This document shows positions 52,972 to 62,438 of a DNA stretch of 64,000 nt, in pieces. Made by a program: the position numbers and the translations under genes. The first letter of the stretch is position 1. Every line of letters starts with the position of its first letter. The notes beneath the pieces are model-generated. The model was not told the DNA's origin, made no database searches, and saw only the letters and a list, made by a program, of their open reading frames with translations. Location of the stretch: positions 1,240,001 to 1,304,000 of the forward strand of contig NZ_FOUX01000001.1 of NCBI RefSeq assembly GCF_900114995.1. Reading direction: 5' to 3'. Origin of the DNA: Chitinophaga sp. YR627. Lineage in GTDB: Bacteria > Bacteroidota > Bacteroidia > Chitinophagales > Chitinophagaceae.

Positions 52972-53879
52972 TCATCCCTGGGAGACTGCTGCTCTCTTTG
53001 TTGCTGAGGATTTTGCGATGAGGAAAAGTTTTTTGAACGATGAGAGAGTACAAACGGCATCACTTTATGTACGTCATCCGTGGTGACCGATTTCCGGTGA
53101 TGGAAGGCCGCGTATGCTCTTGCTGCTTTGAGCAAAAGGATGTCGGCCCGTAAACCTTCCACTTTATGTGCAATACAGGTATCTGCGATCGTAGCCTGTA
53201 TCATTTCGTCGTATGTCACTTGTTTTACCTGCTCTCTGGCAGTAGCGATCCTTTCTGCCAGTTGCTGCTCGGTGGCCTCATATTGAGCGAGGAACGCAGG
53301 CATATCGGTATCGAACTGTAACCTGCGGCTCACGATCTGTATACGGTCGGTCCGGTCCAAAGGTGTGTGTACAGTGACACTCAGTCCGAAGCGGTCCAGC
53401 AGTTGCGGACGTAATTCCCCTTCTTCCGGATTCATCGTACCCACCAGACAAAATTTACTTTCAAACCAATGGGACACTGCATCTCTTTCCAGGTGATAAC
53501 CACCGCTGGCCGAAGCATCCAGCAGGATATCCATCAGGTAATCATTCAGGAGATTGACCTCATCGATGTACAGGATGCCATGGTTAGCAGTAGCCAGGAG
53601 ACCTGCCTGAATAGCGATCTTCCTGTCGTTGATCAGGGTATCTAGCTGGACAGTGCCCAATACCCTGTCCTCCGTGGCGCCTATTGGCAGGTTCACAAAA
53701 GGGAAGTCAGGCAGACTACGCTGCATCAGGTGACTAAGTCCCCTGACAGTCGTCGTTTTACCGGTGCCTTTGTCGCCCAGGGCCAGTACCCCCCCAAGTC
53801 CCGGCTCTATCATACAGAGTATGAGGGCCAGCTGGAAGTCGTCCTGTGCGTATATTGCTGTAAAAGGAAATGATTGCAT
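52935..53879 (-). CDS. ChlI/BchI-like AAA+ chelatase small subunit (N-terminal half of ChlD-type gene)
   Basis: 314 residues. Walker A GDKGTGKTTT (Lys41), Walker B ILYIDEVNLL (Asp106, Glu107), and the BchI-type segments LGTVQLDTLI, GTMNPEEGELRPQLLDRFGL. The last ~30 residues (NPQQQREQQSPRDEKEGDS) are the Gln/acidic linker normally found between the AAA+ and VWA domains of ChlD, which supports a single gene with two products. As a short form it would be the small subunit of the late cobalt chelatase with CobN. Twelve bases after the transporter gene. Confidence 0.9.
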   Translation of the reverse strand: MQSFPFTAIYAQDDFQLALILCMIEPGLGGVLALGDKGTGKTTTVRGLSHLMQRSLPDFPFVNLPIGATEDRVLGTVQLDTLINDRKIAIQAGLLATANHGILYIDEVNLLNDYLMDILLDASASGGYHLERDAVSHWFESKFCLVGTMNPEEGELRPQLLDRFGLSVTVHTPLDRTDRIQIVSRRLQFDTDMPAFLAQYEATEQQLAERIATAREQVKQVTYDEMIQATIADTCIAHKVEGLRADILLLKAARAYAAFHHRKSVTTDDVHKVMPFVLSHRSKNFSSSQNPQQQREQQSPRDEKEGDSIRIKMN

Positions 53880-53890
53880 GTGATAGCTAT

Positions 53891-54586
53891 TTACGCAAAA
53901 CTATTATAGATCCACAGGCAGCCTACGCCAATGGAGAACAGTCCTACAGCTGCGTTAAGTGATTTAAATGCCAGCTGGTTACGCTCAATAAACCGGGATA
54001 CTGAAAATGCCAGTACACAACTGTAAGTGGTCATCGCGGCAACGATGCCGACGCTTTGCAACACAATGATGCCGATAGCTGTTGTCGTATCACGGGAGGC
54101 CATAATCAGGGCTACGGCACAGGCGCCACCGGTACCGGCGAGTCCGTGCAGCATACCTACCCAGAAAGAACGGCTTAAAGGGTTCATGGCAATTTCCTGT
54201 CCCTGTTTACCATGTATATGCAGGGCATTGTTGATATGTTCATGTTCTGAAAAGGTCTTGTGGGTGGCCATCATCTGCTTGAGTTTGTGATTTCTGCGAA
54301 TAGCAGAGATACCCAGCCATATCATCACCGGACCCACTATCATTTCCGCATAACCGGAAAGGTCCAGCGGTAAGGCAGATTTCAATAAGAGCGCAAAGCA
54401 ACTGAACAGGATCAGCGTAACGGAATGTCCTAAAGCCCATTGAGAAGAGCGCCATATCAGCTTTGAAAGACTGATCTTATTACTGGCTTTTTCTGATGCC
54501 AGCACAGAAACGGCCGCCATATGGTCGGGTTCAAATGAGTGCTGTATACCCAATAATAAAGAGTCTGTAAAAAGATATCCAATCAT
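53891..54586 (-). CDS. nickel/cobalt transporter-like membrane protein (HX4DH type)
   Basis: 231 residues, about six membrane helices. The first helix carries GIQHSFEPDHMAAV, the HX4DH metal-selectivity motif (His16, Asp21, His22) shared by NiCoT and UreH/HupE-like transporters. The loop after helix 3 is His-rich (HKTFSEHEHINNALHIHGK). By context a cobalt importer for the chelatase or cobalamin pathway. Only 1 base after the cbiD stop region, so it is in the same operon. Confidence 0.8.
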   Translation of the reverse strand: MIGYLFTDSLLLGIQHSFEPDHMAAVSVLASEKASNKISLSKLIWRSSQWALGHSVTLILFSCFALLLKSALPLDLSGYAEMIVGPVMIWLGISAIRRNHKLKQMMATHKTFSEHEHINNALHIHGKQGQEIAMNPLSRSFWVGMLHGLAGTGGACAVALIMASRDTTTAIGIIVLQSVGIVAAMTTYSCVLAFSVSRFIERNQLAFKSLNAAVGLFSIGVGCLWIYNSFA

Positions 54587-54587
54587 A

Positions 54588-55670
54588 TTAAAATCTTAGA
54601 ATAGTATCGTTTGCGTCAATCAGCAATATTTGTAGATCTACCGCCGGTATTAGCGGTTTACACACCGCGTAGCAGTATTCGGCCAGTTTCCTGAAGAAAG
54701 GTTCCTGTTCGGTGAACGGGAATATTTCTGTCAGCCGCCGTGCCATATTCAGCTCCAGAATAGGGGCGCATTGCTCATCGCTATACCCGCATTCCTTTGC
54801 CAGTCCGTGAATGAACAGTTTATCCCAGGAGGACTTTCCGCTATGGGTATCCAGTTCGCCCTGTGCCAGTTTGGCTGCCTTACCCAGCATAATGCCCATA
54901 GTTACCTTCTCCAGGGGTACGCTGCGGATCTTTTCCAGGGTTTCGCCTATCCAGTTGCCGTACTGTATAAAGGCGAATTCCGGCAGGTGGTCAAACCGCT
55001 TCCGCAGGATATTCTCCGAACGGCCACCGGAGTTGATAACGATCTCCCGGCAATTATTGGCCAGTGCCACATCGATACCCTGGGTGATACTGGCGATATA
55101 GGCAGATGCGCTAAAGGGTCTCACGATACCAGTGGTGCCCAATATGGAAATGCCGTCTAAGATGCCAATACGGCTGTTCAAGGTCTTTTTGGCTATATTG
55201 ACCCCATCCACGACAAAAACGGCGATATTCACCCCCTTATTGAGCTTATACAGGTGTGTCAGGAATAAGGCAACATCCGTCATCATTTTCCGGGGTACCG
55301 GATTGATCGCCGGTTCGCCGACCCCGATCGCCAGTCCGGGCAGGGTCACAATACCTACGCCTTCTCCCCGGAAGAATTTCACTTCCAGCGTATCATTGAA
55401 AGACACCGTCACACCGATCGTAGCCCCATTGGTCACATCCGGATCATCCCCCGCATCTTTTACCGTTGTACAGGTGGCCTGTTCGCCGTCAAAAGAGCAG
55501 GAGCTGATACTAAATGTCACTTTTTCTCCCAGGGGCAGCGTGATTTCCACCTCGGAAACTGTTTCCTGTCTGATGAGGGATAACAGCGCGGCACGGGTAC
55601 ATGCAGTTGCGCACGCTCCTGTGGTATAGCCCTGTCTTAAAGGGCCGGCTGGTATCTCCTGCAGACTCAT
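54588..55670 (-). CDS. cbiD: cobalt-precorrin-5B C1-methyltransferase
   Basis: 360 residues. N-terminal signature RQGYTTGACATACTRAAL and later TLPGLAIGVGEPAINPVPR, INSGGRSE are typical of CbiD. This is the methyltransferase of the anaerobic-style route (it replaces CobF), which together with CbiG indicates a ring-contraction chemistry of the cobalt-early type. Overlaps cobK by 4 bases. Confidence 0.95.
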   Translation of the reverse strand: MSLQEIPAGPLRQGYTTGACATACTRAALLSLIRQETVSEVEITLPLGEKVTFSISSCSFDGEQATCTTVKDAGDDPDVTNGATIGVTVSFNDTLEVKFFRGEGVGIVTLPGLAIGVGEPAINPVPRKMMTDVALFLTHLYKLNKGVNIAVFVVDGVNIAKKTLNSRIGILDGISILGTTGIVRPFSASAYIASITQGIDVALANNCREIVINSGGRSENILRKRFDHLPEFAFIQYGNWIGETLEKIRSVPLEKVTMGIMLGKAAKLAQGELDTHSGKSSWDKLFIHGLAKECGYSDEQCAPILELNMARRLTEIFPFTEQEPFFRKLAEYCYAVCKPLIPAVDLQILLIDANDTILRF

Positions 55671-56425
55671 ACCCCTAGTCGATTTAAGTGTCCGATCAGC
55701 GAAGCCTCATCCGTCACCGGAATAAATGCCTCCGGCAGGGTAGGACGCTGTACGATCAGTATCGGTATATTGTTTTCCAGGGCTGCCCTGATCTTGGTGG
55801 AAAGAAAGCCGGATTCCCCGCTTTCTTTCGTCAGGATAGCCCCGATCTGATGTTGTTGTATCAGTGCGGATTCCTGTTGCAGATCATCTCCCGGCATCTC
55901 CAGGATCAGGTCTTCCTCCGGAAATCCTGCCGCCATTGCCAGTGCCAGCGAACTTTCTCTCGGGAGTATCCGGAAGATGGTCGCATGCTGCCGCCAGTAA
56001 TGTTGCAGCGGCGCGATGGTTTGTACGCCGGTCAATGCCAGTAATTTCTTTACAGGGTAATGTTCCAGCCAGTCGGTCGCCGCCTGATAGGAATCTACAT
56101 ACCGGATGAGCGGATGTTCCTGCTTTTCAGGATAACTGCGTTCAAAACGAAACACCGGCAGCGACAGGGCTTGTGCACCTGTGTGGATCGTATCGTGAAG
56201 GATACGGGCAAACGGGTGACTGGCATGCACAATGGCTTTTACGCCCTGTGCGGTACAGAAGGCCTGTAGGTCTTCCGCTGTCATTGCCCCATGCCGGTAT
56301 TGCCCATATTGACCTTTTACAAAATCTATCTCCGTTTTGGTGGAATAGTAATAGGGCCGCGCATGCTGCTCGAGTATGCCCGCTACTTTCTTACCTTCTG
56401 TAGTTCCACCAAAAACTAATATCAT
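55667..56425 (-). CDS. cobK: precorrin-6A/cobalt-precorrin-6A reductase
   Basis: 252 residues. ILVFGGTTEGKKVAGIL at the N-terminus, VHASHPFA and LALTGVQTIAPLQHYW, then ILTKESGESGF are CobK/CbiJ motifs. It reduces precorrin-6A with NADPH. Its ATG overlaps the stop of the cbiG-cobM gene by one base. Confidence 0.93.
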   Translation of the reverse strand: MILVFGGTTEGKKVAGILEQHARPYYYSTKTEIDFVKGQYGQYRHGAMTAEDLQAFCTAQGVKAIVHASHPFARILHDTIHTGAQALSLPVFRFERSYPEKQEHPLIRYVDSYQAATDWLEHYPVKKLLALTGVQTIAPLQHYWRQHATIFRILPRESSLALAMAAGFPEEDLILEMPGDDLQQESALIQQHQIGAILTKESGESGFLSTKIRAALENNIPILIVQRPTLPEAFIPVTDEASLIGHLNRLGV

Positions 56426-58257
56426 TACTTCGCTTTTAAGGCTTTACCTGTTCTGAAGGTGTGTTTCCATTCAGGACTGTACAAGTGAGAACGGTTCTTT
56501 CTTGCGCCGATCGCCACACCTACAATGACAAGGGTGGTGAGCGTCAGTTTATTCTCCCTGATGATCTGCGCCAGGTCTTTCAGCTGACCGGTATAGATCT
56601 CTTCATCTTTCCAGCTCACACGATACAATACCGCTACAGGTGTTTCCGGTTCATAGTGTTCCAGCAACTGTTCCTGTACTGATTTCGCGATCGTTGCACT
56701 CAGGAAGATACACATGGTGGCTTTGTGTTTCGCCATCTCGTTCAGCTTCTCGTTCTCCGGTAAAGGTGTTTTACCCGCACCCCTGGTCAGGATAATACTC
56801 TGTACGACTTCAGGGATGGTAAACTCTGACTTCAGACTGGCAGCTGCCGCCTGGAAGGAAGAGATCCCCGGTACGATATAATAATCCATCCCTTTTTCAT
56901 CGAAGATGGTCATCTGTTCCTGTATCGCTCCGTAGATACTTGGGTCGCCTGATTGTAAACGAACGATCAGGTGGCCTTTCGCATAATGCTCTTCCATCAG
57001 TCCGATCTGCTCTTCCAGCGTCATACTGGCGGAGTTTCTTACAATCGCCTCTTTCTTTGCATAATGTGTGATCTCTTCCGGTATCAGACTACCTGCATAT
57101 AATATCAGGTCTGCTGTTTCAACCAGCTGTTTTCCTTTAAGACTGATCAGTTCCGCATCTCCAGGTCCAGCGCCCACAATAGCTACGACTGCTTTACGGA
57201 TCGCCTGACTATCCAGTGCAATTGCAATGGTGTGTTTCTTGCCGGAAGGCACCGTGATCTTCTGTTTCTCCAGTAATAATTCCTGGTTACGTGAGGACAA
57301 CATGGCCGAAGCTTCTGATACGCTGTGTACACCCAGTTTCGACATCACCACTTCAGATGGATTCACTACATGCTGTGTATTCAGTTCTTCTGCCGTATAG
57401 GTAATGAAAGGGACCTGCAGCTTTTCTGCCAAAGCAATAAAGGCAGTCTCATCATGTTTTACATCAATAGAACCAATGGTTTTTATCGCCGCCGGCGCCA
57501 GCTGTTGTATGGCTAACTGCTCATACACAGATGCTTCCAGTTGGTCTGTTTCAATATCACGGGAGCATCCCATACCAACATGTAAGACGGGTGCATGGAA
57601 ATGCAGCACCGGAATACGGAGGCTATAGGTTTTATAAGTCACCGCAATCAATAATTCATATTGACTAAGGTCTATCTGTTGAAAGTCATAATATACATCC
57701 GCAAATGCCGGCAGACTCTTCTCCAGATAGGCGGTTCCTTTATCCTTTATGTCGAGTAATAACGCAGTTCGTTTGTTATTGACAAACAATGAAATGATGC
57801 TGTTCATATCCTCCGAAGGCGTAACTTTCCAGCCAAACTCCTTTGCCAGCGTATCGAGTGCCCAAAGCTCCTGCAGATCACTGCTGGTGGTAATGACAGC
57901 CTGTGCGCCAATAGCGGCTGCCACTTTACGGGTAATATCATTGGCGCCACCCACATGTCCGGATACTACTGCCTGTACAAAACGTCCGTTATCATCCATA
58001 TTGATGACCGCCGGATCACTTTGTTTATCCTGTAGATAGGGGGCAATGCTGCGTACACAGATCCCCAGTGCACCAACAAAGATCAACGTATCAAAGGCGC
58101 TGAAGTTGTTTTCCAGAAATGCCGCGATACTCTCTATCTGCGTCGCTTGTTCATGTGGGCGGGTGCTCACCAGCAGGGATTTCGGAAACTCTGTCCGGAT
58201 CCTGTTGCCCAATGCAACACCTCTGTCGGTACTGGCGATGATGACTGTCTTACTCAT
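56425..58257 (-). CDS. fused CbiG (cobalt-precorrin-5A hydrolase) - CobM (precorrin-4 C11-methyltransferase)
   Basis: 610 residues. Residues ~1-215 are CbiG N-terminal/mid domains (LIFVGALGICVRSIAPYL, VVSGHVGGANDITRKVA), ~220-345 the CbiG C-terminal domain (LHVGMGCSRDIETDQLE, VKHDETAFIALAEKL, NPSEVVMSKLGVHSVSEASA). Residues ~360-600 are a tetrapyrrole methylase of the CobM/CbiF type (VAIVGAGPGDAELISLKG, LQSGDPSIYGAI, VPGISSFQAAAASL). The fusion joins two consecutive pathway steps. One base separates it from cobL. Confidence 0.93.
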   Translation of the reverse strand: MSKTVIIASTDRGVALGNRIRTEFPKSLLVSTRPHEQATQIESIAAFLENNFSAFDTLIFVGALGICVRSIAPYLQDKQSDPAVINMDDNGRFVQAVVSGHVGGANDITRKVAAAIGAQAVITTSSDLQELWALDTLAKEFGWKVTPSEDMNSIISLFVNNKRTALLLDIKDKGTAYLEKSLPAFADVYYDFQQIDLSQYELLIAVTYKTYSLRIPVLHFHAPVLHVGMGCSRDIETDQLEASVYEQLAIQQLAPAAIKTIGSIDVKHDETAFIALAEKLQVPFITYTAEELNTQHVVNPSEVVMSKLGVHSVSEASAMLSSRNQELLLEKQKITVPSGKKHTIAIALDSQAIRKAVVAIVGAGPGDAELISLKGKQLVETADLILYAGSLIPEEITHYAKKEAIVRNSASMTLEEQIGLMEEHYAKGHLIVRLQSGDPSIYGAIQEQMTIFDEKGMDYYIVPGISSFQAAAASLKSEFTIPEVVQSIILTRGAGKTPLPENEKLNEMAKHKATMCIFLSATIAKSVQEQLLEHYEPETPVAVLYRVSWKDEEIYTGQLKDLAQIIRENKLTLTTLVIVGVAIGARKNRSHLYSPEWKHTFRTGKALKAK

Positions 58258-58258
58258 T

Positions 58259-59446
58259 TTATTGCTTTTCTGCTGTCAGGATAGTGATCGGATTGTGGGC
58301 ATCCACAGTGATCACCATCGGTTCAGATAATGTATAGTTTAATTGTCCGGCTGCCGCGATAAACTGCGTTTTGCTGTCTTCTTTTACTGCATTGATAACG
58401 AGCTTCGCTTTTGCCGGCAGATAGCTGTCCAGTTGACTGATCAATGTTTCCAGCCGGTTGCCATGTCCACCGATAAAAACGGCGTCGGGTTTGGGTAAGG
58501 AAGCGAGGTCCTGTTCGAAGAAATCGCCCATTACCTTCCTGATACCGGGTGTAGCATGCTTACGTGTATTCAGTTCAAACAAAGCATCACATTCAGGCCG
58601 TTTCTCAAAAGCGACGATCTGTAAATGCGGATATTGCCTGCGGGCTTCTATGGATACAGATCCTGTACAGAAACCGATATCCCAGAGGGTATGCTTTGCA
58701 GAAAGGTCCATCTGCGCCAGACTCACCATCCGGATGGGCATTTTCGTGATCATATTCGGCCGGCCTTCCAGTCCTTCAAAACTGTGATCAGGTATACCGG
58801 CGGATAAAGACCTGTGGTGCTTTTTATTCAGCAGCACACAGTTGAGCGTATGCGCCTCATAGTTAAGCATGTCTTTTATATGTTCACCGAATACGATCTT
58901 TTGTCCTTGTCCTTCCAGGTTTTCGCCGATGTACATCACGTAGTTATCGTATCCATATTCCAGCATACGTGCCGCTATGGCAGCTGGTGTTTTCACCTGA
59001 TCAGTGAGAATACCGATACTTTGGTGTTGTCTGAGCAGGGCCTGGTCCAGTTCTTGCCAGGAGCGGCCGTGTACAGAGGTATTTACCACATGTGAATAGA
59101 CAAAGTTCAACCGGTGACAAAGCAGCTGTATGCTGTTGAAATAGGGCGATACCTGGAGATCGGCCTCCGGATGATACTTTTGTATAGTCGCTGCGAATCC
59201 GTAGAACAGGGGATCTCCTGAAGCGAAGATCACAATATCCTCGTCGTACGTTTTATATTGTTCAAACAGTGCCGGCATATCACTACGGATATCGATCCAC
59301 TGGTGACCGGCAGGCAGGTGTTTTTGTATCAGTTCATAGTGTCTTTTCCCACCGGAGAACACGCGGTAGTGCGGTACTATCTCCATGGCAGCTTCCGGCA
59401 GGAGATAGTCAGGATTGTTTGATATGCCGATAACGATATATTCCAC
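58259..59446 (-). CDS. cobL: precorrin-6Y C5,15-methyltransferase (CbiE-CbiT type)
   Basis: 395 residues. The N-terminal half is a CbiE-like tetrapyrrole methylase (IVIGISNNPDYLLPEA, VIFASGDPLFYGFAATI, SVHGRSWQELDQALLRQ). The C-terminal ~170 residues are a CbiT-like class I methyltransferase with the SAM motif DIGFCTGSVSIEARRQYP, where FCTGS replaces the commoner GAGTGS, and PDAVFIGGHG. It adds two methyl groups and decarboxylates. Overlaps the cobJ-cobH gene by one base. Confidence 0.93.
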   Translation of the reverse strand: MEYIVIGISNNPDYLLPEAAMEIVPHYRVFSGGKRHYELIQKHLPAGHQWIDIRSDMPALFEQYKTYDEDIVIFASGDPLFYGFAATIQKYHPEADLQVSPYFNSIQLLCHRLNFVYSHVVNTSVHGRSWQELDQALLRQHQSIGILTDQVKTPAAIAARMLEYGYDNYVMYIGENLEGQGQKIVFGEHIKDMLNYEAHTLNCVLLNKKHHRSLSAGIPDHSFEGLEGRPNMITKMPIRMVSLAQMDLSAKHTLWDIGFCTGSVSIEARRQYPHLQIVAFEKRPECDALFELNTRKHATPGIRKVMGDFFEQDLASLPKPDAVFIGGHGNRLETLISQLDSYLPAKAKLVINAVKEDSKTQFIAAAGQLNYTLSEPMVITVDAHNPITILTAEKQ

Positions 59447-60801
59447 TACCTGTCTTTTACGGTGAATGCTGCGTTGACGATGCTGGCTGCTACGTTGCTA
59501 CCGCCTTTTCTTCCGCGGATGATCACGTAAGGCACTGTTTTCATAGCCTGTAGTTTCAGTTTTGATTCTATCACATTGACAAATCCTACCGGTGCGCCGA
59601 TGATGCCGGCAGGGGAGAACTTGCGTTCCTGTAACTGATCACAGAGTTCAAACAGGGCGGTAGGCGCATTACCTACTACAAACAGCGCATCTGGATGTTT
59701 TTCTATCGCGATACGCATACCTGCCTGACTACGCGTCAGTCCTTCTTTTTCTGCTAATGGCAATACTGCTTCATTATTGAGGTAGCAGTAAACATTGGCA
59801 TTATATCTTTTGATAAATTCTCTGGTGATGCCTGACTGTACCATGGTCACGTCTGTAACGATCGTACCGCCGGCGCTCAGATAATCGTGCCATTGTGCAA
59901 TGGCATCGTTATTAGACAAATACAGGTCTTCATATTCGAAGTCGGCCGTTGTATGGATACAACGCATAATAGCCCATCTATCCGCTTCGCTGACGTCTTC
60001 ACGTTTCAGCTGTGCAGCGATCTGGCGGAAACTTTCGTCCTGTATTTCCTGTCCGGAGGCAGGTTTCCTGGCCATATACCCCCTCGGCGTCACGAGGTGA
60101 TTGTTAAACTGATACGTCTGCGAGTTGCCGATCATCACCAGTGAAAACATATCTACGGACTCCACATCCATCTCACCCAGTGTCGTGATGGTAATAGTCT
60201 CTTCTGGTCTGGTCACCTGACGGATGATCGCTACAGGTGTTGCGGGATCTCTGTGCAGGAGGAATAATTCCCTGAAGCGGGCTAGTTGCCAGAAACGCTT
60301 TTTACTTCTGGGATTGTATAAAGAAGTTACGAAGTCACCGATAGCAGCTGCCTGGATCCTTTTCTCTATGACGGGCCAGGGCGTCATCAGATCAGATAGG
60401 GAGATGCAGCAGAAGTCATGTCCCAGTGGTGCTCCCAGTCTGCCTGCGGCAGCGATAAAAGCGCTGATACCGGGGATAGTCTGCAAATCAATCTGCTTAT
60501 CAGTACGGGTGCTGGCATATTGATAGACCAGTGAGGCCATCGCATAAATACCCGCATCTCCGGAGCTGATCACCACCACATGTTTACCCGGCTCACAACG
60601 GTTCACCGCCAGTTCGGCACGGGCTTCCTCTTCAGTCAGGTCTTTCCCGATACATTCACAGTGTGCGGGCAGGAGGTGCTCTACAAACTGAAAATAGTAA
60701 CTGTACCCGATGGCGATATCAGCCGTGGCCAGTACCTGTTGTGCAACAGGCAGGATATAGTCTTTACCGCCGGGTCCTATGCCAACTACGCTTAACTTCA
60801 T
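59446..60801 (-). CDS. fused CobJ (precorrin-3B C17-methyltransferase) - CobH (precorrin-8X methylmutase)
   Basis: 451 residues. Residues ~1-240 are a tetrapyrrole methylase of the CobJ/CbiH type (VGIGPGGKDYILPVA, VISSGDAGIYAMASLV, CCISLSDLMTPWPVIEKRI, SLYNPRSKKR). Residues ~245-450 are precorrin-8X methylmutase (RCIHTTADFEY, TIVTDVTMVQSGI, VVGNAPTALFEL, GAPVGFVNVIESK, GRKGGSNVAASIVNA). The fused steps are not adjacent in the pathway. Overlaps cobI by 4 bases (ATGA). Confidence 0.94.
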   Translation of the reverse strand: MKLSVVGIGPGGKDYILPVAQQVLATADIAIGYSYYFQFVEHLLPAHCECIGKDLTEEEARAELAVNRCEPGKHVVVISSGDAGIYAMASLVYQYASTRTDKQIDLQTIPGISAFIAAAGRLGAPLGHDFCCISLSDLMTPWPVIEKRIQAAAIGDFVTSLYNPRSKKRFWQLARFRELFLLHRDPATPVAIIRQVTRPEETITITTLGEMDVESVDMFSLVMIGNSQTYQFNNHLVTPRGYMARKPASGQEIQDESFRQIAAQLKREDVSEADRWAIMRCIHTTADFEYEDLYLSNNDAIAQWHDYLSAGGTIVTDVTMVQSGITREFIKRYNANVYCYLNNEAVLPLAEKEGLTRSQAGMRIAIEKHPDALFVVGNAPTALFELCDQLQERKFSPAGIIGAPVGFVNVIESKLKLQAMKTVPYVIIRGRKGGSNVAASIVNAAFTVKDR

Positions 60802-61505
60802 ATTCTTTTTAAAATGAGTAATGAAAAATAGGGGATCTCCCTGTTTTCCAGGTCGTTTATGTTTGTGGTGATGTATTGCTGTGTGGTGCCGAGTCTTTCG
60901 CAGTAGACGATCTGGATGCCGGTCTGTTGGATCAGGCTACGAATATCTTTTAGTACGCTTCTCACCTTGATGAGTACAACAGTTTCAAACTCTTCCAGAT
61001 AGCGGGAGAGTGTATCCCTGTCTTTCATTCTTGGCAGGATCGCGATCTTCTCGTTGAGGATGGCCAGTGATGACTGATGTTGTGCAGCCCCTAATATAAA
61101 GGAAGGCACACCGGCAATGATCTCCAGTTCTAACTGGTGCTGCTGGATATGTTTCAGCAGATAAGCAAAAGTGCTGTAGAAGGAGATATCTCCTTCACTG
61201 ACAAATGCGACCTGTAAGCCTGCTTCATATTCAGCCAGCATCTCCTGAAAAGTAGCGGCATATGTCTGTTCAGCTGCGTCGCGGTCATCAGACATTTTCA
61301 GGAACATGCCTTGCAGTTTATCAGCGTCCAGTTGATAATGCTGCAAAATCTGCAATGAATAACTGGAAGTACTGCCATCTGCGAGGAGAGAACCCGGATA
61401 ATAGATCTTGTCTGCCTGTTGTAGTGTTTGCAGGCCTTTAACGGTGATCAGTAAAGGATCCCCGGGGCCTAATGATACGCCATATATCTTTCCTTTGCTA
61501 TTCAT
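60798..61505 (-). CDS. cobI: precorrin-2 C20-methyltransferase
   Basis: 235 residues, tetrapyrrole methylase fold: GVSLGPGDPLLITVKGLQ, VAFVSEGDISFYSTFAYL, IIAGVPSFILGAA, and KIAILPRM are typical of CobI/CbiL. It methylates C20 of (cobalt-)precorrin-2. Three bases after the cbiX stop and overlapping cobJ-cobH. Confidence 0.93.
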   Translation of the reverse strand: MNSKGKIYGVSLGPGDPLLITVKGLQTLQQADKIYYPGSLLADGSTSSYSLQILQHYQLDADKLQGMFLKMSDDRDAAEQTYAATFQEMLAEYEAGLQVAFVSEGDISFYSTFAYLLKHIQQHQLELEIIAGVPSFILGAAQHQSSLAILNEKIAILPRMKDRDTLSRYLEEFETVVLIKVRSVLKDIRSLIQQTGIQIVYCERLGTTQQYITTNINDLENREIPYFSLLILKRI

Positions 61506-61508
61506 GTA

Positions 61509-62438
61509 TCAGATGCCGAGTATCTTTTTAACGGTTGTCAGAACGGTTTTCTTTTCACCGGGTTTTTCTTCTTCTTCGAATAGAATGCCTTTCACCGCCA
61601 GATGGTGACCGACCTGTTCTTTACCAACTTCTTCTTCAAAACCGATGATCTGTGTGCGGTATTTGCACAGCTGACAGTTCATATCCGGACTGCCTTCCTG
61701 TACTTCCCGGATGCGTTCGTCTATAGTTTGCAATAACAGTTCATCACACTCAAATGATTTGGTGGCGATGATCTGTTTGCTGGTCGTTGCAGCGAATTCT
61801 TCCAGCTGAGCATATATCTTTTTGAGCAGTACACCGGTAAACAGGAACACAGGTAATGCAACAATTCTTTTATAAGGCAGATGATCGATGATGGGTAAAT
61901 GATCTTTCAGCAGTGGTTGTGTCACGCCGATAAAAGCAGTGGTAGAGAAACCAAAGCCTAATCCTTCTCCCAGCATACGGGTCATTTTAGCCACATCTGA
62001 GTTAGCGTCAGGATCGGAAGTACCTCTTCCTACCAGGAGCAGACAAGCGTCCTGTCTGTCCATTGGCGGATGTGCGGCTTCCGCTGCTGTCACAAGTTTA
62101 CCTGCGAGTTGCAGAATAGAAGGTGTAATACCGATATGTCTGCCCAGTCTGATACGCAGGTCAGGATACTGAGACTGCAGGGTATTCATTTCGAAAGGAA
62201 TATCATTCTTGGCGTGACCACCGGCAAAGAGAATGGCTGGAATAGCAATGATCTCCCGTATACCTGCCACATACATCCGCTCGACAGCCGCCGCATATAC
62301 GGGATGAGAGAATTCCAGGAAACCATAATCCACCATCCTGTCAGGATAGCGTTTGCGCAGTAATGCCACCAGTGCTTTAAAGCCTTCGACTCCTTCAGGA
62401 TCGCGGCTGCCGTGACCACAGATTAATATCCCTTTCAT
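61509..62438 (-). CDS. cbiX: CbiX-type sirohydrochlorin cobaltochelatase with Cys-rich C-terminus
   Basis: 309 residues, the two-domain (long) CbiX layout: ICGHGSRDPEG with the metal/proton-relay His9, AIPAILFAGGHAKNDIPFE with a second His, and the second-domain LLVGRGTSDPDANSDVAKM. The C-terminal tail has CQLCKYR, similar to the extensions of long CbiX proteins that may hold an iron-sulfur cluster. It inserts cobalt into sirohydrochlorin, i.e. at the start of the pathway, although a late chelatase is also encoded nearby. Overlaps the SDR gene by 4 bases. Confidence 0.9.
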   Translation of the reverse strand: MKGILICGHGSRDPEGVEGFKALVALLRKRYPDRMVDYGFLEFSHPVYAAAVERMYVAGIREIIAIPAILFAGGHAKNDIPFEMNTLQSQYPDLRIRLGRHIGITPSILQLAGKLVTAAEAAHPPMDRQDACLLLVGRGTSDPDANSDVAKMTRMLGEGLGFGFSTTAFIGVTQPLLKDHLPIIDHLPYKRIVALPVFLFTGVLLKKIYAQLEEFAATTSKQIIATKSFECDELLLQTIDERIREVQEGSPDMNCQLCKYRTQIIGFEEEVGKEQVGHHLAVKGILFEEEEKPGEKKTVLTTVKKILGI

